64,000 bases of DNA, taken from the NCBI RefSeq assembly GCF_009363095.1, contig NZ_CP045295.1:2108001-2172000 (forward strand), given 5' to 3'. Below, piece by piece: positions 35,530 through 44,236 of this stretch; the first letter of the stretch is position 1; each line of letters opens with the position of its first letter. The position numbers were made by a program, and so were the translations under genes. Source of the DNA: Paenibacillus cellulositrophicus (GTDB taxonomy: Bacteria > Bacillota > Bacilli > Paenibacillales > Paenibacillaceae). The notes beneath the pieces are model-generated. The model worked only from the letters and a program-made list of their open reading frames with translations, was not told where the DNA came from and ran no database searches.

Positions 35530-35843
35530 CGCAATCCCTCCGAATTATGGTACAGCTCGGCAATCCTCTCCGCCTCAATTTTAAGAATCCGCATGCCCAG
35601 CTCGCCGATTTGGTAAATTTTCTTCCGGTCTTCTTCTTTGACGGCTTCGATCAGGCGATCCCCGTCCAGCTTGCCCAGACTCTGATAGATCGTTCCTGCA
35701 CCCAGCGTAATCCGGCCGTTCGTCTTCTCCTTGACATGCTGCATAATGCCGTAACCGTGGTTCGGTGTCTGCAGCGACAGAAGGATATAAAACATCGTTT
35801 CGCTCATCGGAATATACCGCTTTATAGCTTTTTCCAAGTCCAT
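35526..35843 (-). CDS. PadR-family transcriptional regulator (with DUF2812 partner)
   Basis: 105 residues. The PadR winged helix contains MFYILLSLQTPNHGYGIMQH, then GAGTIYQSLGKLDGDRLIEA and the basic wing EEDRKKIYQIGELG. The short C-terminal helix would mediate dimerisation. It is first in an operon with the DUF2812 gene, with two palindromes in its promoter, so autorepression is likely. The start is ATG at 35843; the upstream site (GGGGGATGGAAG) is moderate. Confidence 0.88.
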   Translation of the reverse strand: MDLEKAIKRYIPMSETMFYILLSLQTPNHGYGIMQHVKEKTNGRITLGAGTIYQSLGKLDGDRLIEAVKEEDRKKIYQIGELGMRILKIEAERIAELYHNSEGLR

Positions 35844-35874
35844 CTTCCATCCCCCGCCTGCTTCGCTCCACTAT

Positions 35875-35936
35875 ATCACGTTGTGATGCATCACATCGTC
35901 ATCTAATATATATCACATCGTGATATAATGTGTCAA
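35875..35936 (-). promoter_or_regulatory. PadR promoter with two operator palindromes
   Basis: On the minus strand, TTGACA (35931-35936), 17 bases, ATATAT (35908-35913). The perfect palindrome TATATCAC-atc-GTGATATA (35909-35927) lies across the spacer and -10. A second dyad, ATCAC-gtt-GTGAT (35875-35887), lies downstream near the start of transcription, with a half-site between. The pattern fits PadR autoregulation. Confidence 0.75.
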
Positions 35937-35958
35937 TCATCAGGCATCTGCCGCCAGC

Positions 35959-35997
35959 AAAATAAAAGCGCCGTACCCCTATGTGTGAGCACAGCGC
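35959..35997 (-). terminator. Terminator of speD
   Basis: On the minus strand, GCGCTGT pairs with ACGGCGC (one G-U) across a 16-base loop and is followed by TTTTATTTT, about 95 bases after the speD stop. Confidence 0.6.
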
Positions 35998-36090
35998 CTT
36001 ATTGCCAGCGTAGTTAGGCTTTTATTCTCTTTCATGACTTCATCGCCTTATCGAATTTAACTTCATCACTTCCGCACCAGGTTCATTGCC

Positions 36091-36897
36091 TCAAACCAAG
36101 TTTTTGCCGTAATAAATCTCGTCCATTTCCAGTGTAATCCGCTCCGTGATTTCTTCCTGCTCGCTCTCGCTCAGCGTATCCTTCGTATAGCCGAACAAGT
36201 AATTGTCCAGGTCAAATTCCCGCAGCTTGCATTTCGTATGAAAGATATGCTCCTGATACACGTTCACGTCGATCATGTCGTACATATCCTTCACCTCATC
36301 CGGGATATAGTTCTGGATCGAATTGATATCGTGGTCGATGAACAGCTTATGGCCGCTAATATCGCGCGTAAATCCCCGAACCCGGTAGTCGATGGTCATA
36401 ATATCCGTGTCAAAAGAATGAATGAGATAGTTCAGCGCCTTCAGCGGCGAAATCTCCCCGCAGGTCGATACGTCGATATCGGCCCGGAAGGTGCTGATGC
36501 CCTCGTCCGGATGGAACTCCGGATACGTATGAACCGTAATATGGCTTTTATCCAAGGCCATGACGACTGAGTCCGGCAGGGGCCCTGGTGATTCGGAATA
36601 GGATTCCTGCGGAACCTCCACCACTGGCCCTTCGGAGACGAGAATCGTCACGCTCGCCCCCTGCGGCACGTAATCCTGTTTGGCTATATTTAGAACGTGA
36701 GCCCCGATAATATCCGACACCGTCTTCAGAATCGTCGTCAGACGCTCCGCATTATACTGCTCATCGATGTATTCCAGGTAAGCCTCGCGCTCTTCTTTGG
36801 TCCGCGTAAAGCAGATATCGTACATATTAAAGCTGAGCGACTTCGTCAGGTTGTTAAACCCATGCAGCTTAACGTGCTGCTCCGGTATTTCCTTCAT
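36091..36897 (-). CDS. speD: S-adenosylmethionine decarboxylase proenzyme (E. coli-type SpeD)
   Basis: 268 residues, the length of the class 1A enzyme. The self-cleavage motif is [14 protein letters not shown], where Ser 118 would become the pyruvoyl group; the conserved [20 protein letters not shown] block supplies the catalytic Cys. It decarboxylates S-adenosylmethionine to provide the aminopropyl donor for spermidine synthesis in the cytoplasm. It stands alone with its own terminator; no speE is adjacent. This is the long form, not the short class 1B form (about 125 residues) of B. subtilis. Confidence 0.95.
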   Translation of the reverse strand: MKEIPEQHVKLHGFNNLTKSLSFNMYDICFTRTKEEREAYLEYIDEQYNAERLTTILKTVSDIIGAHVLNIAKQDYVPQGASVTILVSEGPVVEVPQESYSESPGPLPDSVVMALDKSHITVHTYPEFHPDEGISTFRADIDVSTCGEISPLKALNYLIHSFDTDIMTIDYRVRGFTRDISGHKLFIDHDINSIQNYIPDEVKDMYDMIDVNVYQEHIFHTKCKLREFDLDNYLFGYTKDTLSESEQEEITERITLEMDEIYYGKNLV

Positions 36898-37070
36898 TGC
36901 ACATTCACCCCGCTGTCTTCATGTCCACTGCCTAATATTCCCTGATCATGGTGCATTATCCGTCTAGAACGGCAGCTTTTGTTTATTTACACTTTTTACC
37001 CCAAATGGGGCAGGGACAAACAATGCCGGATGGTAGGCAGCAGCTTGAGATAAGCGGGGATTTACGGATA

Positions 37071-37838
37071 TTACACCCGTTTCTTATACGCCCTCATCGC
37101 AAAAACATATGCCACGAGCATGATTCCGACACACCATGCAAGAGCGACCCAGATATCATTGCCCACCGGCTGACCTGACAGCAGCGAACGGATCGCTTCC
37201 ACGATCGAGGTCACCGGCTGGTTGTCGGCAAAGGCGCGAACGACCCGGGGCATCGAATCGGTCGGCACAAACGCGGAGCTGATAAACGGCAGGAAGATAA
37301 TCGGATAGGAAAAGGCGCTTGCGCCATCTACGGATTTGGCGGACAACCCGGCAATCGCCGCGACCCACGTTAACGCCAGTGTAAACAGCATCAGTATGCC
37401 AGCTACGGCAAGCCATGGCAGCAGCCCAGCCGACGAACGAAAGCCCATTAAGAGCGCAACAAGTACGATAACGACCACCGATATGGCATTGGATACCAGC
37501 GAGCTGATCACATGTCCCCACAGCATGGTGGAACGGGCAATCGGCATGGAGTGGAACCGCTCGAATATACCCCGCTGCACATCGATGAACAGGCGATAAG
37601 CCGTATAAGAAATTCCGCTTGCAATGGCAATCAGCAAAATGCCGGGCAGCAAATAATTTACATAGTTATCCGTGCCGGTTTGAATGGCACCTCCGAATAC
37701 ATAAACGAACAGCAGCATAAATGCGATCGGCATGATCGTGACCGTGATAATGGTGTCCCAGCTGCGGAATATATGGCGCATGGAACGTCCGAGCATCACA
37801 CCCATATCGCTGAAGTAATGCTTCTTTACCGCTTCCAT
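37071..37838 (-). CDS. ABC-2 type export permease (DrrB-like)
   Basis: 255 residues with six hydrophobic segments. The N-terminal region MLGRSMRHIFRSWDTIITVT and the C-terminal PVTSIVEAIRSLLSGQPVGN are typical of the ABC-2/DrrB family. It starts right after the ATPase gene's stop, with AAAAGGAGG in the end of that gene. It is the membrane half of a drug- or lipid-export pump and the last gene of a PadR-controlled operon. Confidence 0.9.
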   Translation of the reverse strand: MEAVKKHYFSDMGVMLGRSMRHIFRSWDTIITVTIMPIAFMLLFVYVFGGAIQTGTDNYVNYLLPGILLIAIASGISYTAYRLFIDVQRGIFERFHSMPIARSTMLWGHVISSLVSNAISVVVIVLVALLMGFRSSAGLLPWLAVAGILMLFTLALTWVAAIAGLSAKSVDGASAFSYPIIFLPFISSAFVPTDSMPRVVRAFADNQPVTSIVEAIRSLLSGQPVGNDIWVALAWCVGIMLVAYVFAMRAYKKRV

Positions 37839-38600
37839 TTACTTTTCCTCCTTTTTGCCAACGATGGCAAGAAATATGTCTTCCAATGAAGGCTGTTTTT
37901 CAACGTACTCCACCTTTGCAGGCGGGAACAGCTTTTTCAGCTCCGTGAGCGTGCCGCCCGCGATAATCTTGCCCTCATGCAGAATGGCGATTCGATCGGC
38001 AAGCTGTTCGGCTTCCTCCAGGTACTGCGTGGTCAGGAATACTGTGGTGCCGCCGCCCGACAGCTCCTTGACGATCTTCCACACCTCGATGCGCGCCTCG
38101 GGATCAAGCCCTGTCGTCGGCTCGTCAAGGAAAATGATCTGCGGTTTTCCGATCAGGCTCATAGCGAGGTCGAGCCTGCGGCGCATCCCTCCCGAATAAG
38201 CAGATACTCTCCGGTTCGCGGCATCCGTTAAGCCGAAGCGCGTAAGCAGATCGCGGGCGACCACACGCGGAGCTGCAAGATGCCGCAGCTTGGCGATCAT
38301 GATGAGATTTTCCTGCCCGGTCAAATTTTCGTCCACGGCGGCAAACTGACCGGTCAAACTAATCGACTGCCGTACATGGTCCGGCTTTGAGGTGACATCG
38401 AATCCGTTGACGGTAGCGGTTCCGCCGTCAGGCTTAAGCAGCGTGGTAAGGATTTTTACGGTTGTCGTCTTACCCGCCCCGTTGGAGCCGAGCAGAGCGA
38501 AAATGCTTCCCTGATCCACCTCAAAATCCACACCTTTTAGAACTTGCTGCTGCTTGTAGGATTTTTGCAGTCCTTTGACTTGAATCGACTTGTTTGGCAT
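37839..38600 (-). CDS. ABC exporter ATPase (DrrA-like)
   Basis: 253 residues. Walker A GSNGAGKTTTVKILTTLL, signature YSGGMRRRLDLAMSL, Walker B IIFLDEPTTGLDP and H-loop TTQYLEEAEQLAD are intact. The short C-terminal tail VEYVEKQPSLEDIFLAIVGK is like the DrrA CREEM-type extension. AAAGGAGGAG precedes ATG 38600. Its partner permease follows without a gap. The DrrAB family exports hydrophobic drugs such as anthracyclines; the natural substrate here is unknown. Confidence 0.9.
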   Translation of the reverse strand: MPNKSIQVKGLQKSYKQQQVLKGVDFEVDQGSIFALLGSNGAGKTTTVKILTTLLKPDGGTATVNGFDVTSKPDHVRQSISLTGQFAAVDENLTGQENLIMIAKLRHLAAPRVVARDLLTRFGLTDAANRRVSAYSGGMRRRLDLAMSLIGKPQIIFLDEPTTGLDPEARIEVWKIVKELSGGGTTVFLTTQYLEEAEQLADRIAILHEGKIIAGGTLTELKKLFPPAKVEYVEKQPSLEDIFLAIVGKKEEK

Positions 38601-38615
38601 ATCTTCTCCTCCTTT

Positions 38616-39479
38616 TCAGACCACCGTAACTTTTGACAAATCGGCATCCATGCCCTTGAGCGCGGCAAAGGTCAACTTATCCATCGTCGCCCCGTCAAAG
38701 CAGATCGTTTTAATGGCGCGGTAATATTTCTTGGACAACAACGACCCTTGAAAAGACACATTTTTGAGCGTAGCGCCCTTGAACGAAACTTCCTTCAACC
38801 CGGCTCTGTCGAACTTGACGCCAATGAAGATTTGACCATCGAAGCGCTGCCCTGTCAGATCGGAAGATGTGAAGTCCACTCCGTCGAATACACAATCCTC
38901 AAAGACGGTTTTGGTGAGAGCGGTCATCGTCAGGTTGACGTCGGTCAGGTGAACGCCTGTGAATGTGGCTCCGGCCAGCCACGACTTGCTGAAGTTCGTT
39001 CGTACAAGAGTGGATTGGTTAAAGCTTGCATTGGCAAGGTCCAGGGTGGTCAGGTTGCAGTCGGTCAGGTTTGCGCCGTCAAAACGGGCATCCTTCACAT
39101 CGCTGCTCTTAAATGAACTGCCGGTCAAGTCCGCATTCGTGAAGTCGGAGCCTCGGAGCGTGCTTGATGTGAATTTCCCCTTATGTGCGGTAACGCCCGC
39201 AAAGTCGCTTTCGGCCAAGTTGCTCGCGCTGAGGTTGGTCAGCACCTGCCGCTCCAGCGAACGGGAAAGGTTTGCCACCTCCAGTACGGTTTGCTCAATG
39301 TCCCCGATACTGTCGATGGTCATCTCCAAAGCCGTTTCATCGTCCTTGCCCTCGGCTTTCAGCTCACGGAACCGCTCCTGCAGATCGGAGTGCAGGTCGG
39401 CCTTTAATTCGCTGACGCTTCTCACCCCTTCGTATACAGCAAAAACCTCGTTCAGATAGTTCGTCAATTTCTCGTTCAT
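38616..39479 (-). CDS. Pentapeptide-repeat protein in ABC export operon
   Basis: 287 residues. The N-terminal helical region (about 1-75) resembles the permease-associated HAAS/DUF1700-type domain (LNEVFAVYEGVRSVSELKAD). From about 85 to 270 run pentapeptide repeats of the A(D/N)LXX kind, for example LRGSDFTNADLTGSSFKSSD and ANLTDCNLTTLDLANASFNQ, which fold into a right-handed quadrilateral beta-helix. Some such proteins (Qnr, MfpA) mimic DNA and protect gyrase. Its place between a PadR gene and a DrrAB-like pump is suggestive of a role in drug response. It starts 14 bases after the PadR gene, with AAGGAG. Confidence 0.85.
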   Translation of the reverse strand: MNEKLTNYLNEVFAVYEGVRSVSELKADLHSDLQERFRELKAEGKDDETALEMTIDSIGDIEQTVLEVANLSRSLERQVLTNLSASNLAESDFAGVTAHKGKFTSSTLRGSDFTNADLTGSSFKSSDVKDARFDGANLTDCNLTTLDLANASFNQSTLVRTNFSKSWLAGATFTGVHLTDVNLTMTALTKTVFEDCVFDGVDFTSSDLTGQRFDGQIFIGVKFDRAGLKEVSFKGATLKNVSFQGSLLSKKYYRAIKTICFDGATMDKLTFAALKGMDADLSKVTVV

Positions 39480-39493
39480 CCCATCATCTCTCC

Positions 39494-39823
39494 TTATAAT
39501 AAGTTTTCAAGTACGCGCTTGGCGTACTTCCAGTTGCTTTGGTTGCGTTCATAAGTTGCCTTGCCCTTCTCGGTCATCCGAAAATACTTGCGCCGTCCGC
39601 CCTGCGATTCACCGCCCCAATACCACTCGATATCACCGTCACCTTCAAGCCGCCGAACGCTGGAGTACATCGTGGCTTCCTTTAATTCATACTCACCGCC
39701 CGAACGCTCGACAATCAGCTTGACAATTTCATAACCGTAGCGGTCGGCTTCGGATAAGAGTCGTAAAATCATCGTGTCGGTATGGCCTCGCAGCAGGTCG
39801 GATGTGATTTTGTTGTCTTTCAT
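39494..39823 (-). CDS. PadR-family regulator of the pentapeptide/ABC operon
   Basis: 109 residues. Winged-helix core: MILRLLSEADRYGYEIVKLI, then LKEATMYSSVRRLEGDGDIE and the wing GGESQGGRRKYFRMTEKGKA. It is the first gene of a four-gene operon with the pentapeptide protein and the DrrAB-like exporter. PadR proteins typically repress export genes until a drug or lipid binds. GGAGGTGATGAC precedes the ATG. Confidence 0.9.
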   Translation of the reverse strand: MKDNKITSDLLRGHTDTMILRLLSEADRYGYEIVKLIVERSGGEYELKEATMYSSVRRLEGDGDIEWYWGGESQGGRRKYFRMTEKGKATYERNQSNWKYAKRVLENLL

Positions 39824-39843
39824 GTCATCACCTCCATATCTGC

Positions 39844-39872
39844 ATGATACGATATACTACTATGACTGTCAA
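39844..39872 (-). promoter_or_regulatory. Promoter of the PadR/pentapeptide/ABC operon
   Basis: TTGACA (39867-39872), a 17-base spacer and TATCAT (39844-39849) on the minus strand, about 20 bases before the PadR start. A second TTGACA lies 11 bases upstream. No perfect palindrome was found. Confidence 0.7.
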
Positions 39873-40008
39873 GGTAATTTGTCAATAAAATTACTTTGCC
39901 GAAAATACAGGTACTTGAAGAATAAGAAACGGCGTACATTCAGCAAAAATCAAACTCGGTTTAACGGGAGTTTTTTGCGGTTAAATGGTTCACCCCTGCC
40001 GAAAATAG

Positions 40009-40060
40009 AAAACAGCGGCAATCTAAGACTACACTTCCAGTCCTAGTTCACCGCTGTTTT
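40009..40060. terminator. Orphan bidirectional hairpin
   Basis: AAAACAGCGG and CCGCTGTTTT form a perfect 10-base stem across a 32-base loop. It lies between two divergent genes, so no annotated gene needs it; it may end a small transcript or be left over from a lost gene. The rest of 39873-40283 holds no supported gene. Confidence 0.55.
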
Positions 40061-40144
40061 TAGCATCAGCCCTTTTATGAGAGCCTGCTGCAAAATGGGC
40101 TGCCGTCCGACAAATTATTTTCCGGGAAATGACCCGTTTTTTCA

Positions 40145-40182
40145 TTCAATCATGACCCTTCTATTCAGTCATGACCCTTCTA
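40145..40182. repeat. Two-copy 19-bp tandem repeat upstream of the propeller fusion gene
   Basis: TTCAATCATGACCCTTCTA is followed directly by TTCAGTCATGACCCTTCTA (18 of 19 identical). It lies about 100 bases before the start of the beta-propeller fusion gene and may be a regulator-binding repeat. Confidence 0.7.
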
Positions 40183-40283
40183 TTGAAATCCGAGATGGAA
40201 TATACATTACAAGCCTTAATCTGGACATCTAGCGACATTCTGGACACCACTTTCCTTTTGGAGGATCGAGGAGGAGTGTATCA

Positions 40284-42017
40284 ATGAACGAATATGTACC
40301 GCAGGGAATGGTTCAAAAGCAGTATCACTGGGAATGGGTCAATTATTTTCTGTACCGGCATCTTCAAGAGAATAATCCATTTCCCAAACTGAAGGCACCG
40401 CTGAACGATTTGCTGAACAAGCAGGAACAGCAATTGGATGCATTGAGGAAGCTCGCTGCTTCGCTTGGGATATCCAGTCCTTCTGCAACGGTGAATATAA
40501 GGTATAATCCGCTTATGGACTGTATTAAAGAACTCCATCAGCGGGAGTATGAATTATTACAGGAGTACATCAGCTATCACGATTACTTTTTGCCGGATTC
40601 CTCGTATCCATTGGGCATTGAAGACTTGATGAAGTCTCAGCTGACGCAGGTCAATACGCTTACGGAATTAAAAGCGGCCTTTGGTCAGCTTTTCACCCCC
40701 CAACACGAAACGCAAAAGCCCGATTACATATTGGAAAAGGGGTACCGGTTAACGCGGATCGCCGCAGGACTCACGTTCCCGACCGTTATGACATTTGACC
40801 CCCAAGGAGCGGTCTATGTTGCCGAAGCCGGGTTTGCTTACGGAACTGAACCAGGAATGGGCCGCGTACTTCGCCTGGAAACGGATGGCTCCTTTAACGA
40901 AATCGCTTCAGGATTCGGAGGTCCTGTGACAGGCATCGCCTGGCATCATGGGGATTTGTATGTAGCTGCAGGAAATTTAGGGGAAAAGCCGGCAGACGGA
41001 TGCGGGGAAATTATTCGAGTATCGCCGGACGGTACCCGGCAAACGATTGTTAGCGGGCTGCGTACATGCGGGGACCATTTTACCGGAGATATTCTGTTCG
41101 GCCCTGAAGGCAAACTGTACTTTTCTGTTGGTACCGCCACGAATTCGGCTGTTGTAGGGCTGGACAATATGCTGATCCTGAAGCATCACCCGCAATTTCA
41201 CGATGTGCCGGCCAGAGACTTGGAATTGATCGGCACCAATTTTATTACCCGGGATCCGCTATCCGATCAACCAGGGGCAGCAGTAACGGGGGCATACCAT
41301 GCCTTTGGAGCTCCGAGCAAAGCGGGTGACATCGTACAAGGCCGATTGTTGGCTAACGGTGTCATTTACCGCTGTAATCCTGACGGAAGCCACCTACAGA
41401 TCGTCGCAGACGGCTTCCGGAATACGTTTGGTTTAAGATTTTCCCCAATGAACGGGAAACTGATCGTAACGGACCATGGCGCGGATCCGCGGGGGAGCCG
41501 GCAAATCAGACTGGATTGGGATAAGATTTGGGAAGTCACCCCAGGGGGATGGTACGGATTTCCGGAGCTGTTTAGCGGTTTGCCCGTAACCCTCCCCCAC
41601 TTTCATGCCGCGGAACAAGCAAAGCCTGCCTTTCTTATCCGCAACCATCCTCCGCTTGCCGCCCAACCGCTGGCCCGTCTGCAGCCGCATAGCGCTTCCA
41701 TGAAATTTGATATTTGTACAAACGCTGATTTCGGCAGTCCAGGGGAGCTGTATGTCGCCCAGTTTGGAGAATCCGGTTTTGAAAAAACCGAGGAACTTCC
41801 TGGATTCAAAGTGGTTACAGTCAACCTGGATACCGGGCAAATTTCCAACTTTCTGACCAATCCGCTTGGCGAATCCACGAAACAAGGGCCGATCCGGCCC
41901 ATTGATGTCAAATTTAATGCCGAAGGAAATGAGCTGTACCTTGTCGATTTTGGCCTGATGGGTAAGCATAACCCGACTCCTGGAACCGGCAGCCTGTGGA
42001 AGATCGTGAAAATATAA
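40284..42017 (+). CDS. Fusion of an N-terminal helical domain to a glucose-dehydrogenase-like beta-propeller
   Basis: 577 residues, no signal peptide. Residues about 1-135 are helical and His/Glu/Gln-rich (YHWEWVNYFLYRHLQENNPF, HQREYELLQEYISYHDYFLP), reminiscent of ferritin-like or spore-coat helical proteins but unassigned. Residues about 155-577 resemble the GSDH/PQQ-dependent sugar-dehydrogenase six-bladed propeller: FDPQGAVYVAEAGFAYGTEP, CGDHFTGDILFGPEGKLYFS, DGFRNTFGLRFSPMNGKLIV and PIDVKFNAEGNELYLVDFGL. The catalytic residues of true PQQ enzymes cannot be confirmed. GGAGGAG precedes the ATG. It converges with a YmaF-like gene, 9 bases between the stops. Confidence 0.7.
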   Translation: MNEYVPQGMVQKQYHWEWVNYFLYRHLQENNPFPKLKAPLNDLLNKQEQQLDALRKLAASLGISSPSATVNIRYNPLMDCIKELHQREYELLQEYISYHDYFLPDSSYPLGIEDLMKSQLTQVNTLTELKAAFGQLFTPQHETQKPDYILEKGYRLTRIAAGLTFPTVMTFDPQGAVYVAEAGFAYGTEPGMGRVLRLETDGSFNEIASGFGGPVTGIAWHHGDLYVAAGNLGEKPADGCGEIIRVSPDGTRQTIVSGLRTCGDHFTGDILFGPEGKLYFSVGTATNSAVVGLDNMLILKHHPQFHDVPARDLELIGTNFITRDPLSDQPGAAVTGAYHAFGAPSKAGDIVQGRLLANGVIYRCNPDGSHLQIVADGFRNTFGLRFSPMNGKLIVTDHGADPRGSRQIRLDWDKIWEVTPGGWYGFPELFSGLPVTLPHFHAAEQAKPAFLIRNHPPLAAQPLARLQPHSASMKFDICTNADFGSPGELYVAQFGESGFEKTEELPGFKVVTVNLDTGQISNFLTNPLGESTKQGPIRPIDVKFNAEGNELYLVDFGLMGKHNPTPGTGSLWKIVKI

Positions 42018-42026
42018 CGGATCGGC

Positions 42027-42419
42027 TTAATCCTCCTCCTCGTTCCCAGTTCTGCCTCCGTACCGATGTGAGTGCGGGATTCTGCCGTTAACGGTGGTAT
42101 AACCCGCAAAATCGTGATAATGCCCGCCTCCCGGCAGAGGAATGGCCGGTCCCGTCGTCCCTTGAATATAATGAACATGCTGATCATTAAAAGATGTTTC
42201 TACATGATAACGGTGGACATGGGGAACGCCGCTGGGGGCGGGTTCCGTTGTTCCGGCGTAGTGATGATAGTGTCCCACGTCAAACGAAGTATCACCTGAA
42301 ATCGGATGAACATGGACTCTGACCGGCCTTCCATCCCACGAAGTAATAAGCAGGCTGTGATGATGCTCGGAACCGGAACCTTCAGAATGAAACAGCAAAC
42401 CTGTGATTGGGATTTCCAA
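42027..42419 (-). CDS. ymaF: YmaF-family histidine-rich protein
   Basis: 130 residues with repeated H-x-H patterns: SEHHHSLLITSWDGRPVRVH, FDVGHYHHYAGTTEPA, VPHVHRYHVETSFNDQHVHY, GGGHYHDFAGYTTVNGRIPH. This spacing of His-x-His motifs within beta-hairpins is the YmaF family signature; metal binding is likely. The start is TTG at 42419 behind AGGAGG. It converges on the propeller fusion gene. YmaF function is not known. Confidence 0.85.
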   Translation of the reverse strand: MEIPITGLLFHSEGSGSEHHHSLLITSWDGRPVRVHVHPISGDTSFDVGHYHHYAGTTEPAPSGVPHVHRYHVETSFNDQHVHYIQGTTGPAIPLPGGGHYHDFAGYTTVNGRIPHSHRYGGRTGNEEED

Positions 42420-42604
42420 TTGACGAACCTCCTATGATTCAAGTTATCGGTTTGATCAAGCAAAAAACATCGGCTTCATCTCATACGCAGAAATCATATG
42501 GCGTTAGCCTGTTCCAATATGCAGAAATATGGTTTACAGTTAAAAATCTTACAAACGGTTGAAACGTTCAGCCATGGCGGTCATCCACCTGATGGATAGG
42601 CAGC

Positions 42605-42655
42605 AAAAAACCTGCCGGTCACGACAACAGATTGTCGTGAATCGGCAGGTTTTTT
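42605..42655. terminator. Bidirectional terminator after hflX
   Basis: AAAAAACCTGCCG...CGGCAGGTTTTTT, with an inner TCACGAC/GTCGTGA stem, forms a long hairpin with A/T tails. It lies 90 bases past the hflX stop on the minus strand. The 42420-42604 stretch is the upstream region of the YmaF-like gene, with nothing else supported. Confidence 0.9.
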
Positions 42656-42669
42656 GTAGATGATAGAAT

Positions 42670-42738
42670 TCATAAATTTTCAGCGGAGCTGAACCAACGC
42701 TTTCGGTCTCTGGCGAACGTACGTCGATAGACGTTTAA
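42670..42738 (-). repeat. Copy C of a dispersed intergenic repeat
   Basis: Read on the minus strand, ACGTCTATCGACGTACGTTC (42715-42734) is identical at 19 of 20 positions to the core of the copy at 46242-46261. The flanks are less conserved. It lies between the hflX stop and its terminator. Confidence 0.45.
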
Positions 42739-42745
42739 TTCAGCA

Positions 42746-44017
42746 TTATTCTATAACGTATTCGCGATATTTCTCAAAGTCCTGAAGCCGGCATTCCAGC
42801 GAGAGCCGTGTACCTTCATTTTCATACTCGGTTGCGTGGATGCTGGCATGCTCGTTCAAATACGAAACCACCTGGCCCCGGTCATACGGGATCAGCATTT
42901 CGCAGGTGACGTAATCCTTGAACACGGAGCTGCGGATCAGATCCACCAGCTCGGTCATCCCGATTCTCGGCTTGGCTGCCAGATAGACGCTTTTCTCCTT
43001 GACCTCTGGAATGTCCACGCCCGCCAGATCGCATTTGTTATAAGCAAAGATGGTAGGAATGTCCGTAACGCCGATGTCCTTCAGCGTGTTCTCCGTAATT
43101 CGGATCAGCTGCTCATACTTCGGGTTCGAGTAATCCACGACATGGATGAGCAGGTCCGCCTCGGACACTTCCTCCAGCGTCGACCGGAACGCCTTGACGA
43201 GATGATGGGGCAGCTTGCTGACAAACCCGACCGTGTCGGTGAGCAGAAAGGATTTATGATCCTCCAGCTGTATGCTCCGCACGGATGTTTCCAGCGTGGC
43301 GAACAGCATATCCTTCTCGAATACCGCCTTCTCACCGGTCGGTCCGGCCGCAGAATAGGCCTCCAGCATGGCATTCATGATTGTCGATTTGCCCGCATTG
43401 GTATAGCCGACCAGCGACACGACCGGAAGCTCGTTTTTCTTCCGCTGCTTCCGCTGCGTCTGCCGCTGAAACACCAGCGATTCCAGCTCCTTGTTCAAGG
43501 CGCTGATCTTCTCCTCGATCCGGCGGCGGTCCAGCTCCAGCCGGGTTTCGCCTGAGCCGCGGTTGTGCATGCCGACGCCGCCGCCCTGCCGTCCGAGAGA
43601 CTCGCGCAGGCCCACGAGGCGCGGCAGCATATACTGCAGCTGAGCAACCTCCACTTGAAGCTGGGCTTCCCGCGTTTTGGCCCTTTTTTCAAAAATATCC
43701 AAAATCAGTATCGTTCGGTCGATCACCTTGCACTCCAGATCCGCTTCCAGGTTGCGGAGCTGCGACGGCGAGAGCTCGTCGTTGAAAATAATCAGATTCG
43801 CCTCGAGTCCCCGGAATAAGCCGCCCAGTTCCTCGACTTTCCCGGTACCGATGTAATGGGATTTGTTGACGCGCTCCATATTTTGCGTCAGCTGCCCGAC
43901 GACCTCCACCTCGCAGGCTTCGGCCAAATTGCCGAGCTCCTCCATGGAGTATTCGAAATCGGGCTGGTTGTTCAGGTTCACGCCGACCAGTATCGCTTTT
44001 TGTTGAATGGGTTCCAT
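42746..44017 (-). CDS. hflX: Ribosome-associated GTPase HflX
   Basis: ATG at 44017 after GGAGGTAAA gives 423 residues. The HflX N-terminal domain (about 1-180) contains HYIGTGKVEELGGLF, FNDELSPSQLRNLE and GVGMHNRGSGETRLELDRR. The G domain (about 195-365) has G1 GYTNAGKSTIMNAM, G3 DTVGFVSKLPHHLV and G4 NKCD. HflX splits stalled 70S ribosomes, and homologues confer macrolide/lincosamide tolerance. An in-frame extension to GTG 44110 exists but crosses a terminator hairpin. The 5' region looks like an attenuator. Confidence 0.95.
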   Translation of the reverse strand: MEPIQQKAILVGVNLNNQPDFEYSMEELGNLAEACEVEVVGQLTQNMERVNKSHYIGTGKVEELGGLFRGLEANLIIFNDELSPSQLRNLEADLECKVIDRTILILDIFEKRAKTREAQLQVEVAQLQYMLPRLVGLRESLGRQGGGVGMHNRGSGETRLELDRRRIEEKISALNKELESLVFQRQTQRKQRKKNELPVVSLVGYTNAGKSTIMNAMLEAYSAAGPTGEKAVFEKDMLFATLETSVRSIQLEDHKSFLLTDTVGFVSKLPHHLVKAFRSTLEEVSEADLLIHVVDYSNPKYEQLIRITENTLKDIGVTDIPTIFAYNKCDLAGVDIPEVKEKSVYLAAKPRIGMTELVDLIRSSVFKDYVTCEMLIPYDRGQVVSYLNEHASIHATEYENEGTRLSLECRLQDFEKYREYVIE

Positions 44018-44058
44018 ATATTTTACCTCCGAATTAGCTTGAATGGTTCGATGAAACG

Positions 44059-44087
44059 AAAAAACCGCAGGCTGTACCCTGTGGTTT
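44059..44087 (-). terminator. Second terminator in the hflX leader
   Basis: On the minus strand, AAACCACAGG-gtacag-CCTGCGGTTT (one mismatch) is followed by a T-run, 42 bases before the hflX ATG. A terminator here makes sense only as an attenuator of hflX. Confidence 0.7.
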
Positions 44088-44236
44088 AAAGCGAACGGAT
44101 ATATCAGCACTGGAAAAGAAGAACCCCCTTGCTCGATGACAGCTGTCCGTCAAGCTTAAGGTGTCCTAAGCATTCTCCAATCAGGCTGGTTTTATGTTAT
44201 TGCATGAGGAACGCCGTACGGCTGCCTGAAGACAGC

